64,000 nt of DNA from Desertibaculum subflavum (lineage in GTDB: Bacteria; Pseudomonadota; Alphaproteobacteria; Ferrovibrionales; Ferrovibrionaceae): assembly GCA_003576705.1 (NCBI GenBank), contig QOZS01000017.1, positions 35,710 to 99,709 of the forward strand, in the 5' to 3' direction. Of the stretch, positions 47,089 through 59,302 are shown piece after piece. Positions within the stretch are counted from its first letter, which is position 1; the number at the start of each line of letters is the position of its first letter. Made by a program: the position numbers and the translations under genes. The notes under the pieces were generated by a model, which ran no database searches, was not told the DNA's origin, and saw only the letters and a list, made by a program, of their open reading frames with translations.

Positions 47089-48300
47089 TCAGGACAGGGT
47101 GTAGATCTCGCGCAAGCCGCTATGGCCCGGGAGGGCATGCCGGCCGAGCGAGCGGAGCGCCATGCCGTCGCCGTGCAGCAGATCGGCGACCGCGCGCGAG
47201 ATGGTGATCGGAACGCCGACCGCCTTGCACAGCAGCTCCATCCGCGCCGCTTCGTTGACCGCCGGTCCGATCACGGTGAAGTCGAGCCGGGCGCCGCTGC
47301 CGACATTGCCGTACAGCACGTCGCCGAGATGCACGGCGATGTCGATCGGCAGCACCGGGCCGCTCTCCGATAAAAGGGCGGCGATTCGTGCCAGCGCCTC
47401 GCGCGCCGCCGCGATCGCCTTGCGGCAGGCATCGCGTTCGCCGAAGCGCTCGGTCGGAAAGGTGGCGAGCAATCCGTCGCCGAGGAACTTCAGCACCTGG
47501 CCGCCGCCGGCTTCCACCGGCTCCACCACGCATTCGAGATGGCGGTCGAGCGCTTCGACCAGGCGTTCCGGCGGCAAGGTCTCCGAAAGGCCGGAGAAGC
47601 CGCGCAGGTCGGCGTAGAGGAGCACGGCGCGGATGCTGGTGACGTCGCCGCGCAGGATCGATCCGCGCAGCACGCGGCTGGCGGCGTCCGTGCCGAGATA
47701 GGTGCCGAGCAGACCCTGAGCCAGGCTGGCGAACAGCCGGCCCTGCACGGCATTGGCGAGCATGGGCAGGAGCGAGTCCAGTGCCGCGTGCTCCGCCGCG
47801 GTCCAGGGGGCCGGCGCGTCGGAACAGAGCGAGGCGACGAAGCCCAGAGTGTCACCGGGCTGCTCGTCGGGCAGCACGCGAAACCCGATCAGGCAGGCCT
47901 TCCATTCGGTGTAGCCGCGCCGGGCGAATTCGGCGAGCACCGGAAAGTCGAGCTGGGCCTCCGGCCCTTGCAGATAGCGATGCATGCGCAGCGCCTGATG
48001 CTCGACCATGTAGCTGAACGGGCTGGCGCGGAACACTTCCGGCGCATCCGGGGCATGGGCGAAGCGCTCGGCGATGGTCCGGTCGGTGCGCCGCTCGTAA
48101 ATCCAGTTCTCGGCGCGGATCAGAGGATTGAGCACGCGCGTCGCGATGTTGATCCGCCCGACATGCAGGTCGAGGGCGTTAAGCTGGCGGGCGAGGCCGG
48201 TCACTAGCTCCTCGATCGGCAGCCCGCTCAGACTGGTGGCGATGAGCCAGTCGCGGATCGGTCCCAGGCGGTCGATGTCGGTCAGTGGCATCCCCGGCAT
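47089..48300 (-). CDS. Class III adenylate/guanylate cyclase
   Basis: This 403-residue soluble protein has an unassigned N-terminal sensor-like half (about 1-195). A class III cyclase domain follows (about 215-395) with metal Asp in LLYADLRGFSG, second Asp in FLGDGLLATF, and the transition-state region VIGPAVNEAARM. It probably makes cAMP; Asp in the purine-contact position of LDFTVIG favours ATP. There is no membrane segment. The stop is 16 bp from the GGDEF gene, convergent. Confidence 0.88.
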   Translation of the reverse strand: MPGMPLTDIDRLGPIRDWLIATSLSGLPIEELVTGLARQLNALDLHVGRINIATRVLNPLIRAENWIYERRTDRTIAERFAHAPDAPEVFRASPFSYMVEHQALRMHRYLQGPEAQLDFPVLAEFARRGYTEWKACLIGFRVLPDEQPGDTLGFVASLCSDAPAPWTAAEHAALDSLLPMLANAVQGRLFASLAQGLLGTYLGTDAASRVLRGSILRGDVTSIRAVLLYADLRGFSGLSETLPPERLVEALDRHLECVVEPVEAGGGQVLKFLGDGLLATFPTERFGERDACRKAIAAAREALARIAALLSESGPVLPIDIAVHLGDVLYGNVGSGARLDFTVIGPAVNEAARMELLCKAVGVPITISRAVADLLHGDGMALRSLGRHALPGHSGLREIYTLS

Positions 48301-48334
48301 ATAGCGCCGCTCTGCCTCGTTCGGCCAGAGCGGC

Positions 48335-48366
48335 GGAAAAAGAAAGGGCCGCGCAAGGCGGCCCTT
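48335..48366 (-). terminator. Rho-independent terminator of groESL
   Basis: A perfect 9-bp stem (AAGGGCCGC with GCGGCCCTT) has a 5-nt loop. On the minus strand it is followed by TTTCTTTTT. It lies 25 bp after the groEL stop, the expected place and polarity. Confidence 0.85.
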
Positions 48367-48390
48367 CCCCGGGGTAACGCGATGGACGGA

Positions 48391-50070
<1,680 letters not shown>

Positions 50071-50388
50071 TTAGGCGGCCTTCCGCGTCACCGCGGCGTC
50101 CTCAATGACGCCCATGATGTCGGATTCCTTCATGATCACGAGCTCCTGCCCGTCGATCTTCACTTCCGTGCTGGACCACTTGCCGAACAGGATCCGATCG
50201 CCGACCCGGACATCGAGCGCGATGCGCTTTCCGGTCTTTTCGTCCACCGCGCCGGGGCCGGCCGCGATCACTTCGCCCTGCATCGGCTTCTCCTTGGCGG
50301 TGTCGGGGATGATGATCCCGCCCCTGGTCTTCTCTTCCTCCTCCAGGCGGCGGACCAGCACGCGGTCATGCAATGGCTTGAACCTCAT
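50071..50388 (-). CDS. groES: Co-chaperonin GroES
   Basis: This 105-residue protein is the lid of the GroEL chamber. It has [20 protein letters not shown] with the mobile loop, split here as [10 protein letters not shown] and TRGGIIIPD, and the C-terminal [11 protein letters not shown]. The start at 50388 follows a GGAGGAAG ribosome site; the frame upstream to 50550 is untranslated leader. The CIRCE operator lies 156 bp upstream. Confidence 0.98.
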   Translation of the reverse strand: MRFKPLHDRVLVRRLEEEEKTRGGIIIPDTAKEKPMQGEVIAAGPGAVDEKTGKRIALDVRVGDRILFGKWSSTEVKIDGQELVIMKESDIMGVIEDAAVTRKAA

Positions 50389-50543
50389 GGTCTTCCTCCA
50401 AGCTGTCCATCTTCGTTCGACGGGCCGGCAGGAAGCCTTCTCCGCTGCCGGCGGTAGCCCGGGAGCGGCGATACGGCGCGCGACGCCGCCCCCCGAAACC
50501 GCCCGCGATGTGGGAAGGCAAAAGGGGGAGTTCAAGAGGTGTG

Positions 50544-50570
50544 GCAGCACTCGCTGCTTGTGAGTGCTAA
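50544..50570 (-). promoter_or_regulatory. CIRCE operator of groESL
   Basis: Read on the minus strand the element is TTAGCACTC-N9-GAGTGCTGC. One arm is a perfect match and the other matches 7 of 9 bases of the CIRCE consensus. HrcA is the repressor known to bind it; hrcA is not in this window. I see no convincing sigma32 or sigma70 boxes around it. Confidence 0.88.
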
Positions 50571-50654
50571 CAGTCTGATTTCATTGACTTTTAAGGAGCC
50601 AACGGCAAGCTCGAATAGTTACCTGAGTCGCCAGTGCATGCGTGGAGCCTGTCC

Positions 50655-50912
50655 ATGGAGCTTGTGCGTCAACTCAAGAGCTACCGCCTGACCACGGCGG
50701 AGATCCTGTATCACATGCCCGATCATCCCCAGCTGCTGCAGAGCTACATCTGGCAGGATCTTGACCTGTCACCCGAATTCCCGGTGCTGCGGAAGTTCCT
50801 GGATTTCTGGCACAGCAGCCTGGAGGGGCGCCTGCATTCGGTCCGGGTGGCGAGCTGCGGCATCGTCCATCCCGGCAATGTCCGGACGCCGACGGAGCTC
50901 CGGCTGCACTGA
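50655..50912 (+). CDS. usg: Usg family protein
   Basis: This 85-residue protein matches the alphaproteobacterial Usg family: VRQLKSYRLTTAEILYHMPD at the N-terminus, QSYIWQDLDLSPEFP in the middle and FLDFWHSSLEGRLHSVRVAS after it. The name comes from a gene upstream of phosphoribosylanthranilate isomerase in Caulobacter; the function is unknown. Here it is divergent from groESL and not near trp genes. The start is ATG 50655, preferred over 50634. Confidence 0.88.
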   Translation: MELVRQLKSYRLTTAEILYHMPDHPQLLQSYIWQDLDLSPEFPVLRKFLDFWHSSLEGRLHSVRVASCGIVHPGNVRTPTELRLH

Positions 50913-50965
50913 GCCGAGATGGCGCTGAGCCGAGATGGCGCCGAAAGCCGCGTGTTCGGCCCGCC

Positions 50966-51100
50966 TCAGGCGAGCCATAAGACGGCGAGGCCGACCAGGC
51001 CAGCGAACCACAGGCTCAGTCCACCCAAGGCCGACACCGCCGACAGGTGCTGCGGTGCATAATCCGGATGTTCGTATTGGTATTCGGCCTCACGTGTCAT
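50966..51100 (-). CDS. 44-residue single-pass membrane protein
   Basis: This short ORF encodes an acidic/aromatic N-terminal part (MTREAEYQYEHPDYAPQHL) and one hydrophobic helix (residues about 24-43, ending GLAVLWLA). A GGAGAGGG ribosome site precedes the ATG, and a good promoter lies further upstream. The membrane-protein pattern, ribosome site and promoter together support expression. It is convergent with usg, 53 bp away. The function is unknown. Confidence 0.65.
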   Translation of the reverse strand: MTREAEYQYEHPDYAPQHLSAVSALGGLSLWFAGLVGLAVLWLA

Positions 51101-51143
51101 AGCCCTCTCCGTGCTCACTCCGTATTGCCATATAACGGACGAG

Positions 51144-51172
51144 AATATGTCATAGGGGCGTTAGCACGTCAA
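51144..51172 (-). promoter_or_regulatory. Sigma70-type promoter of the 44-residue membrane protein
   Basis: On the minus strand TTGACG (51172-51167), a 17-bp spacer and CATATT (51149-51144) match consensus at 5 of 6 and 4 of 6. The -10 box is 43 bp before the start codon. Confidence 0.5.
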
Positions 51173-51320
51173 CAACGTAAATGCCGGCGGGTGGCCTGAT
51201 TCCGGTGACCCTCGTCACAAAACCGTGCGGAATTGGCGCCGCGGATCGCCGATGGCAGGGATGACCGTGCTCCGCTACAAACCTGCGCCGAAGGCATGGC
51301 AGGAAAAGCGGAGTGGAATC

Positions 51321-52100
51321 ATGGCCATCAGTTCTCGGGTCGGGGTCCGGATCCAGCAACGGGATGACGGAGAGGTTGCGTGGCTCACCATTCAGCGGCC
51401 GGAGAAGCTGAATGCCATGGACCCCGAGGCGATCGCTGCCCTGACCGAGGCCGCCGGCGGTCTGCGCGACCAGGCCGGGCTGCGCGCCGTGGTGCTGACG
51501 GGGGCCGGGCCCAAGGCCTTCATTGGCGGGGCCGATATCAAGGTCATGGCCGGGCTCGACCCGACGGCAGCGGAAGCCTTCATCACCTCGATCCACCGGG
51601 CGATTGCGGCGCTCAGGGCGCTGCCGGTCCCAGTGATCGCACGGGTGAACGGCTATTGCCTGGGCGCCGGCCTGGAAGTGGCCGCCGGCTGTGACCTGCG
51701 CATCGCGTCGGCCAATGCGGTGTTCGGCATGCCGGAAGTGAAGATCGGCATGCCTTCGGTGATCGAAGCGGCACTGCTGCCGCGGCTGATCGGCTGGGGC
51801 CGGGCGAGCGAGATGCTGCTGCTGGGCGAGAATATCGACGCTGCCGAAGCCCACCGGATCGGACTTGTTGAGAAAGTGGTGGCGCCGGAAGCGCTCGACG
51901 CCGCGGTCGAGGCATGGCTTGGCTCGATTCTCGCGGCCGGGCCGGAAGCGGTGCGGTTGCAGAAATCGCTGATGCGGCAATGGGAGACGTTGACCCTGGA
52001 CCAGGCGGTCCGGGCGGGAATCGGCGCATTCCGGGCCTCCTTCGCGACCGGCGAACCGAACCGGATGGCGGCGCCTTTCGCCGCCGGCCGCCGGCATTAG
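51321..52100 (+). CDS. Enoyl-CoA hydratase/isomerase family protein
   Basis: This 259-residue crotonase-fold enzyme has the CoA-binding oxyanion segments FIGGADIKVMAG near residue 68 and GYCLGAGLEVAAGCDLRIAS near 110. The catalytic-loop region GMPEVKIGMPSVIEAALLPR (two short motifs, MPEVKIGMP and VIEAALLPR) follows. It probably hydrates enoyl-CoA in fatty or branched acid oxidation; the substrate is uncertain. The start at 51321 has GGAG upstream; the longer frame from 51225 is unlikely. The SPOR lipoprotein gene is 61 bp downstream. Confidence 0.9.
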   Translation: MAISSRVGVRIQQRDDGEVAWLTIQRPEKLNAMDPEAIAALTEAAGGLRDQAGLRAVVLTGAGPKAFIGGADIKVMAGLDPTAAEAFITSIHRAIAALRALPVPVIARVNGYCLGAGLEVAAGCDLRIASANAVFGMPEVKIGMPSVIEAALLPRLIGWGRASEMLLLGENIDAAEAHRIGLVEKVVAPEALDAAVEAWLGSILAAGPEAVRLQKSLMRQWETLTLDQAVRAGIGAFRASFATGEPNRMAAPFAAGRRH

Positions 52101-52161
52101 GCGCCGCCCACCGGCTCGGCTACACTTGCGAAACTTCGAAGGGTGCCAAGGGAGGCGCGGC

Positions 52162-52602
52162 ATGCCGAAATGCGGTCGATCGTTGCCGGTCTTCGGCTTG
52201 GCTGCGGCTGCGCTGCTGGCGGCCTGCGCTGCGGAGGAGGATGCCGCGGCCGGGAGCGAGATCGCGCCTGCGGCCGGTCCGGTTGCCGCCATGCCGCCGC
52301 CGGTCACGATGCCAAAGCAGGAGCCGAAGCCGGCGCCGGTGGTGGCCCATGTCGCCTCTTACGGCAGGCTTGCCGATGCGATGCGCGGCTGGGCCAAGCT
52401 CCGGCTGCAATACAAGGACATGTTCGCCAAGCTGGAGCCGCGGACCAGCGAGACGCAGGTGAACGGACGCACCTATACCCGGCTGCTCGCCGCCGGCTTC
52501 GACAGCGACGACGAAGCGCGGCGGTTCTGCGACTGGGCAAAGTCGGTGAAGCTTTATTGCGTGCTGCTCCCGCTGCAGGGTGCGCCGCTGAAGACGATCT
52601 GA
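52162..52602 (+). CDS. SPOR-domain lipoprotein
   Basis: This 146-residue protein has a lipoprotein signal (ALLAACAAEED, Cys near residue 22) and an Ala/Pro-rich spacer. A C-terminal SPOR-like domain (about 68-146) includes VAHVASYGRLADA and YTRLLAAGFDSDDEARRFC. SPOR domains bind septal peptidoglycan stripped of stem peptides. Two extra cysteines (RFCDW and KLYCVLL) could form a disulphide. The ribosome site AAGGGAGG precedes ATG 52162. The GST-like gene starts 4 bp after its stop. Confidence 0.8.
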   Translation: MPKCGRSLPVFGLAAAALLAACAAEEDAAAGSEIAPAAGPVAAMPPPVTMPKQEPKPAPVVAHVASYGRLADAMRGWAKLRLQYKDMFAKLEPRTSETQVNGRTYTRLLAAGFDSDDEARRFCDWAKSVKLYCVLLPLQGAPLKTI

Positions 52603-52606
52603 CGCC

Positions 52607-53638
52607 GTGTCCGACGCGGGCGGCTGCTACCGGCTGATCGGCATCAACTCATCGCCCTATTCCGTGAAGGTAAGGGCAATGCTGCGCTATCGCCGCATCC
52701 CGTTTCTGTGGGTGCGGCGCGACGCGGCGGCAAGCCGTGAGATCGCCCATATCCGGCCCGCCGTCATCCCGGTGCTGCAGACGCCGGATGGGGAATACCT
52801 GGTGGACTCGACGCCGATGGCGCTCGAGCTCGAGCGGCGGGTCGTGAACGACCGGTCGATCCTGCCCGAAGATCCCGCGCAGGCCTTCCTCGCGCTGCTG
52901 ATCGAGGATTTTGCCGACGAATGGGTCACCAAGGCGATGTTCCATTATCGCTGGTGGTACGAGGCGGATCGACGCTTTGCCGCCGGCTGGGTGATCGGCG
53001 ACCGTCTGCTCGGCGCCCCCAGGGCCGAGCGCGAAGCGGCGGGCGCGGCCTTCAACGATCGCCAGGTCGGGCGGATGGCCCTGGTCGGCTGCACCGCCGG
53101 CAACCGGCCGCTGATCGAGGCTGGCTATCGCCAGCTGCTGGCGGTGCTGGAGCGCGGCTTCGAGGATCAGCCGTTCCTGTTCGGGACCCGGCCATCGATT
53201 GCCGATTTCGCCCTGTATGGTCAGCTGATGATCCTGGCGACCGATCCGACCCCGGCGGCGGTCATGCGAGCCGAGGCGCCGTCGCTGCTTCCGTGGCTGC
53301 TCAGGCTCGACGATCTTTCGGGCCATGACGGCGCGTGGCTGCCGACGCCGTCGCGGGCGACCACCGATCTGTTGGATCTCGTCGGCCGCTGCTATCTGCC
53401 GTTCCTGGCGGCCAATGCGGCGGCCTTCGCGGAAGGACGCGAGGCGTTCGAGGTCGAGCTGGACGGACATCCGTATCGGCAGGGCACTTTCCGCTACCAG
53501 GTGAAGTGTCTCGACACGCTGCGGCATTGTTTCGCTGCGCTTCCCACCGACGCGCGCCGGCGGCTGGAACCGCTGCTTTCGGCCGCCGGCTGTCTGAATT
53601 TACTCTCCAAACCGCTGCATCAGGGCGCTGCCGCATGA
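52607..53638 (+). CDS. Glutathione S-transferase-like protein (first of tandem pair)
   Basis: This 343-residue protein has an N-terminal thioredoxin-like GST domain (SSPYSVKVRAMLRYRRIP near residue 16, DSTPMALELE near 66). A helical C-terminal domain includes PFLFGTRPSIADFALYGQL near 190. It is about 130 residues longer than ordinary GSTs, with an extra C-terminal region from about 235. The start is GTG 52607. The next gene is a paralogue that overlaps as ATGA. The substrate is unknown. Confidence 0.82.
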   Translation: MSDAGGCYRLIGINSSPYSVKVRAMLRYRRIPFLWVRRDAAASREIAHIRPAVIPVLQTPDGEYLVDSTPMALELERRVVNDRSILPEDPAQAFLALLIEDFADEWVTKAMFHYRWWYEADRRFAAGWVIGDRLLGAPRAEREAAGAAFNDRQVGRMALVGCTAGNRPLIEAGYRQLLAVLERGFEDQPFLFGTRPSIADFALYGQLMILATDPTPAAVMRAEAPSLLPWLLRLDDLSGHDGAWLPTPSRATTDLLDLVGRCYLPFLAANAAAFAEGREAFEVELDGHPYRQGTFRYQVKCLDTLRHCFAALPTDARRRLEPLLSAAGCLNLLSKPLHQGAAA

Positions 53639-54624
53639 CCGACACCTACCGCATATTCGGCTCCGAGCTTTCGCCCTATTCGGTGAAGGTGCGGTCCTGG
53701 TTCCGCTACAAGCGGCTGCCGCATGAATGGATCGTGCGGGGACCTGCCAACGAGGCGGAATTCGCCAAGTACGCCAAGCTGCCGCTGATCCCGCTTGTCG
53801 TCGCGCCCGACGGCACCGCGCTGCAGGATTCCACGCCGATCATCGAGGCCCTGGAGGCGCGGCACCCGGATCCTTCGATCCACCCGTCCGATCCGACGGC
53901 GGCGTTTGCCTCGGCGCTGCTGGAGGAATACGGCGACGAGTGGGTCAACAAGCCGATGTTCCACTACCGCTGGACCTATGAGGCAGACCAGGTCTCGGCC
54001 GCGACCCGCATCGCCAGGAGCCGCTTCGCCGCCGAAGGGCCAGCGCTGAAGAAGGCGGCAGCAGCCGTGCGTGAGCGGATGGTGCCGCGGCTCGGCTTTG
54101 TCGGCTCCGGTCCGGAGACGCGCGGTGCCATCGAGGCGTCCTTCGCCCGGCTGCTCGATCATCTGAACGCGCATCTGGCGAGCCGGCCGTTCCTGTTCGG
54201 CGCGCGTCCGGCCTTCGGCGATTTCGGCCTGTTCGCGCAAGTCTACGAGGCTTCGACCGATCCCACGCCCGGCGCGCTGATTCGCTTCCGCGCGCCGCGC
54301 GTGCTCGCCTGGTGCGAGCGCATGCTGGCGCCGAGCGCCGACGGCTCGTTCGAGACCTGGAAGAGCCTTGCCCCGACGCTCGAGCCGCTGATCGCCGACG
54401 AGGTGGCGGAGGTGTTCCTGCCCTGGAGCTCCGCCAATGCACGGGCGATCGAGGGCGGCGGCGAGCGCTTCGAGGTGCTGCTGCGCGGCGAGCCCTTTGC
54501 GCAGGTGCCGCAGAAGTACCACGCCCGCTCGCTCGCGGCGCTCAGACAGCGCTACGCCGCCGCCGACCCGGCTGCGCGCGGGCTGGCGGAGCGAACGGGT
54601 TGCCACAGCTGGCTCGCGGGGTAG
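53635..54624 (+). CDS. Glutathione S-transferase-like protein (second of tandem pair)
   Basis: This 329-residue paralogue of the preceding gene has the same layout: SELSPYSVKVRSWFRYKRLP at the N-terminus, QDSTPIIEALEARHPD near residue 65, RPFLFGARPAFGDFGLFAQ near 185, and a long C-terminal extension. Shared SPYSVKVR and DSTP cores and the shared FxYHYRW-like segment (KPMFHYRWTYEAD here, KAMFHYRWWYEAD in the first) show a tandem duplication. The overlap ATGA implies co-translation, perhaps as a heterodimer. Confidence 0.82.
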   Translation: MTDTYRIFGSELSPYSVKVRSWFRYKRLPHEWIVRGPANEAEFAKYAKLPLIPLVVAPDGTALQDSTPIIEALEARHPDPSIHPSDPTAAFASALLEEYGDEWVNKPMFHYRWTYEADQVSAATRIARSRFAAEGPALKKAAAAVRERMVPRLGFVGSGPETRGAIEASFARLLDHLNAHLASRPFLFGARPAFGDFGLFAQVYEASTDPTPGALIRFRAPRVLAWCERMLAPSADGSFETWKSLAPTLEPLIADEVAEVFLPWSSANARAIEGGGERFEVLLRGEPFAQVPQKYHARSLAALRQRYAAADPAARGLAERTGCHSWLAG

Positions 54625-54630
54625 CAAGCG

Positions 54631-54913
54631 ATGCGGTTCGTCGTCCGGATTGTCGGCCTGCTGCTGGTGGCGGCCGCCGTGATCGTTGCCGGCATCGAGA
54701 TGGCGCGCAGCTTCGGGGCCGGCAAGTGGGCGGTGATTCCGCTCGGCAAGCTCTGGTACGACCTGAGCCCCGGCAGCCTCAACCTGACCCAGGCACTGAT
54801 CCAGCGCTATCTCGCGCCGCAGATCTGGGAGCCGGGCGTGGTTACCGTGCTGACCTGGCCCGCCTGGGGGGTACTCGGCGGACTCGGCCTCGTGCTGCTG
54901 ATCCTCGCAGGCC

Positions 54914-54933
<20 letters not shown>
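54631..54933 (+). CDS. Small two-helix membrane protein
   Basis: This 100-residue protein has hydrophobic helices at about 5-22 ([17 protein letters not shown]) and 72-95 ([19 protein letters not shown]). The loop between them contains [16 protein letters not shown]. No family is assigned with certainty. It follows the GST pair by 6 bp on the same strand and may belong to that transcript. Its 3' end overlaps the convergent lepA stop by 20 bp. Confidence 0.7.
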
Positions 54934-56716
<1,783 letters not shown>

Positions 56717-56762
56717 GGCGGGGGCTTCTACACGCCTGCGGCTGGAGTTGAAAGCCTGCGGC

Positions 56763-57206
56763 TCATGCGAAAAGCGCCCGGATGTCGAAACGCGGGTCCG
56801 GCTCGCCCCTGATCTGGAAGATGCCGTTGGCGCGCACCACGGGGTTTCCGTCGGCGCTGATCAGCGCATGGGCGAAGACCAGGGTGCGGGCCTGCCGGGC
56901 AATCTCGGCCCGGCCCTCGACCCAGCTGCCGAGCGGCGCGGGGGCGAGAAAGTCCGAGGTCAGCGACACGGTCGGCAGGAAGCGCTTGAGGTCGCCGGCG
57001 AAATTGGCGCCGATCGCAAGCTGCATGTCAGCGAAGGTCATCAGCATGCCGCCATGGCAGCTCTGGGCCGGGTTGCAATGGCGCTGCTCGACCCGGAATC
57101 CGAGTGCCAGCTGGTTGCCGTCCCGGCGGGCATAGAGCGGGCCGTTGACGGCAAGGAAGTCTTCGGTCACCGGGAGTTCCCGGAAACCGGGGGGAAGGGT
57201 GGTCAT
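56763..57206 (-). CDS. PaaI-family hotdog thioesterase
   Basis: This 147-residue protein has the hotdog-fold pattern with the conserved [21 protein letters not shown] helix, seen as QSCHGGML and TFADMQLA near residue 50. It also has [13 protein letters not shown] near 81. PaaI-like enzymes hydrolyse acyl-CoA thioesters as tetramers. It lies 7 bp after the dehydrogenase gene in a long minus-strand run. The substrate is unknown. Confidence 0.88.
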   Translation of the reverse strand: MTTLPPGFRELPVTEDFLAVNGPLYARRDGNQLALGFRVEQRHCNPAQSCHGGMLMTFADMQLAIGANFAGDLKRFLPTVSLTSDFLAPAPLGSWVEGRAEIARQARTLVFAHALISADGNPVVRANGIFQIRGEPDPRFDIRALFA

Positions 57207-57213
57207 GGCGGGG

Positions 57214-58176
57214 TCAGAGCCGGGCGAGGTTGCGGAGCGGCTCGCCGGCGCGGAAGCGGGCGAGGTTGTCGAGGAATAGCCGATCGCCGCGGGCGATGAA
57301 ACCGTCGCCGCGCGCCGCGGCATGCGCGGTGACGGTGACCCCGGGATGCGCCCAGAACGGGCTCTCCTGCGGCAGCGGCTCGTCCACGAAGACATCGAGC
57401 ACGGCATGGGCCGGCCGGCCCCGGTCGAGTGCGGCCAGCAGCGCTGCCTCGTCCACGACCTTGCCGCGAGCGATATTGACCAGCACGGCACCCGGTTTCA
57501 GGCGGTCGAGAAAGGCAGCATCGACGAGGTGCGCGGTGGCCTCGGTCAGCGGCGTCGCGATCACCACCACATCGGCGCGCGGCAGGAAGCGGGGCAGGGC
57601 GTCCATGCCGGCGACCTCGTCGGCCATGCCGCCTTTCGCCGGATCCTGCCGGATGCCGAGCACCGTAGCCTCGAAGGCCTTGGCACGCTTCGCCACCGCA
57701 TTGCCGATGGCGCCGAGGCCGACGATCAGCCAGGTCGTGCCGGCGATCTCGCGGAAGGCGAGGCGGTCCCAGCGGTGCTCGGCCTGCGCCTTGCGGCGGG
57801 CCGCCTGGTTCTGGAACACCGACAGCACCTCGGCGAACACGTATTCGGCGATCGGGACCGAGGCCGCGTCGTTTGCCGTGATGGCGACGCCCTTCGCCGC
57901 GACACGCTGGAACGCCGCGTCGTCGAGGCCGGCGGCGCCGGATTGCAGCCAGCGCACCGTCGACGATTTCAGCACCGCCCGGAAGAAGCCGCGCGCGGCT
58001 TCGGGGATGCGGAAGATGTCGGGGCTGGCATAGGCGGCATCGAGGCTGAGTGCTTCGGCCTCGACCGCCGTGCCGTCGCGGACGAGGCGCCCGTCCGACT
58101 GCACGCGCACCAGCCTGACGTCTCCGAGCAGGCTGCCGATGCGCCGATGGGCGTTCTCGTAGATCAGCAATTCCAT
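57214..58176 (-). CDS. D-isomer-specific 2-hydroxyacid dehydrogenase
   Basis: This 320-residue NAD(P)-dependent dehydrogenase has the Rossmann motif VGLGAIGNAVAKR near residue 152. The catalytic Arg lies in VNIARGKVVDE near 235 and the His in VTAHAAARGD near 283. It probably reduces a 2-keto acid or oxidises a D-2-hydroxy acid. It is grouped with a thioesterase and small conserved genes on one strand, with 30 bp or less between genes. The physiological substrate is not clear. Confidence 0.9.
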   Translation of the reverse strand: MELLIYENAHRRIGSLLGDVRLVRVQSDGRLVRDGTAVEAEALSLDAAYASPDIFRIPEAARGFFRAVLKSSTVRWLQSGAAGLDDAAFQRVAAKGVAITANDAASVPIAEYVFAEVLSVFQNQAARRKAQAEHRWDRLAFREIAGTTWLIVGLGAIGNAVAKRAKAFEATVLGIRQDPAKGGMADEVAGMDALPRFLPRADVVVIATPLTEATAHLVDAAFLDRLKPGAVLVNIARGKVVDEAALLAALDRGRPAHAVLDVFVDEPLPQESPFWAHPGVTVTAHAAARGDGFIARGDRLFLDNLARFRAGEPLRNLARL

Positions 58177-58206
58177 TTCTGAACTCTCAACTGACTTCCA
58201 CGCATG

Positions 58207-58512
58207 TCAGGCGCTCCGGACAATCCTGAGCGGGGCGCCGCGGCCTCTCACTTCCGCTTCCTCGAACTCGGCGGCGGCGATCACGCGATCGAGCGCGGCG
58301 CGGAGCTCCTTGGCCGTTGCGAGCGTCATCTCGATTCCGGCCCGGGCCCCGGGGTCGAGAGCGGCGTTGATGAAGTCCAGCGTGACGACGTCGCCGTGCG
58401 GGGCATGGCGGGCATGGTCATAAGCGACCACCGCCTGCGACAGCGGGAACCAGGCATCGCCGCGCTTCGCCATGCCCTCGGCGGGCGCGATCTCGATGAT
58501 CGAGGTGCACAT
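58207..58512 (-). CDS. Conserved protein, DUF6295-like
   Basis: This 101-residue soluble protein begins MCTSIIEIAPAEGMAKRG and has WFPLSQAVVAYDHARHAPHG and VTLDFINAALDPGAR. The pattern resembles the DUF6295 family, of unknown role; I hold the name loosely. It lies 11 bp after the dienelactone hydrolase-like gene and 30 bp before the dehydrogenase gene, so it should be co-transcribed with both. Confidence 0.7.
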   Translation of the reverse strand: MCTSIIEIAPAEGMAKRGDAWFPLSQAVVAYDHARHAPHGDVVTLDFINAALDPGARAGIEMTLATAKELRAALDRVIAAAEFEEAEVRGRGAPLRIVRSA

Positions 58513-58523
58513 GCGCTTGCCTC

Positions 58524-59276
58524 CTACTTCGCGAGATGCTTGCCGAAGAAAGCGAACACCTTGCTCCAGCCGTCCATCGCCTGCTCGGGCCGATAGAGCG
58601 GCCGGTGCCAGTAGAAGAAACCGTGGCCGGCGCCGTCATAGCGATGGAACTCATAAGCCTTGCCGTGCTTCTTCAGCTCGGCTTCGTGCTGGTTCACCTG
58701 CTCGGGGCTCGGCGCGCGATCGTCGTTGCCGAACAGGCCGAGCAGCGGGCAGGAGAGATCCTTGGTCATCGTGATCGGGGCAGCGGGCGTCTTGGCATTG
58801 AGCTCCTCCGGGCCCATCACCACGCGGCCGCCCCAGAGGTCGACGCAGGCATCGACGTCGTTCCGCTGGCAGGCGTAGATGACGGCGTGCCGGCCGCCGG
58901 AGCAGGAGCCGAACAGGCCGACCTTGCCGTTGTGGTTCGGCTGCGCGCGCATCCATCTCACCGCCGCCTCGGTATCGCCGACCATCTGGGCATCCGCGAT
59001 GCCGCCCTCGGCCCGCACCTTGGCGGCGACGTCGTCGGGATTGGCCTGGCCGCCCTCGCGCTCATAGAGATTGGCGCAGATCGCCATATAGCCGTGATGC
59101 GCGAAGCGCCGCGTCGTCTCGATGTAGAGCTCGCTCCAGCCGGGCAGATGGTGGATCAGCACGACGCCGGGAAAAGGGCCGGCGCCGGACGGCCTGGCCA
59201 CATAGGCGGTGATCGGGGTTCCCTTGTCGCCCTTGATGGTCACGTTCTCGCAAGTCATATCGCGATAGAAAGGCAT
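58524..59276 (-). CDS. Dienelactone hydrolase family protein
   Basis: This 250-residue alpha/beta hydrolase has a Cys nucleophile in GSCSGGRHA near residue 123, an acid in LFGNDDRAPS and a His in GAGHGFFYWH. Family members hydrolyse cyclic esters and related substrates. It differs from the other dienelactone hydrolase-like protein of the window (at 20425) in the elbow (GSCSGG against GYCFGG). It heads the sub-cluster with the DUF6295-like, dehydrogenase and thioesterase genes. No aromatic pathway is adjacent. Confidence 0.88.
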   Translation of the reverse strand: MPFYRDMTCENVTIKGDKGTPITAYVARPSGAGPFPGVVLIHHLPGWSELYIETTRRFAHHGYMAICANLYEREGGQANPDDVAAKVRAEGGIADAQMVGDTEAAVRWMRAQPNHNGKVGLFGSCSGGRHAVIYACQRNDVDACVDLWGGRVVMGPEELNAKTPAAPITMTKDLSCPLLGLFGNDDRAPSPEQVNQHEAELKKHGKAYEFHRYDGAGHGFFYWHRPLYRPEQAMDGWSKVFAFFGKHLAK

Positions 59277-59302
59277 CGGTCATCCTCCATGTGGCGGGGG
59301 CA

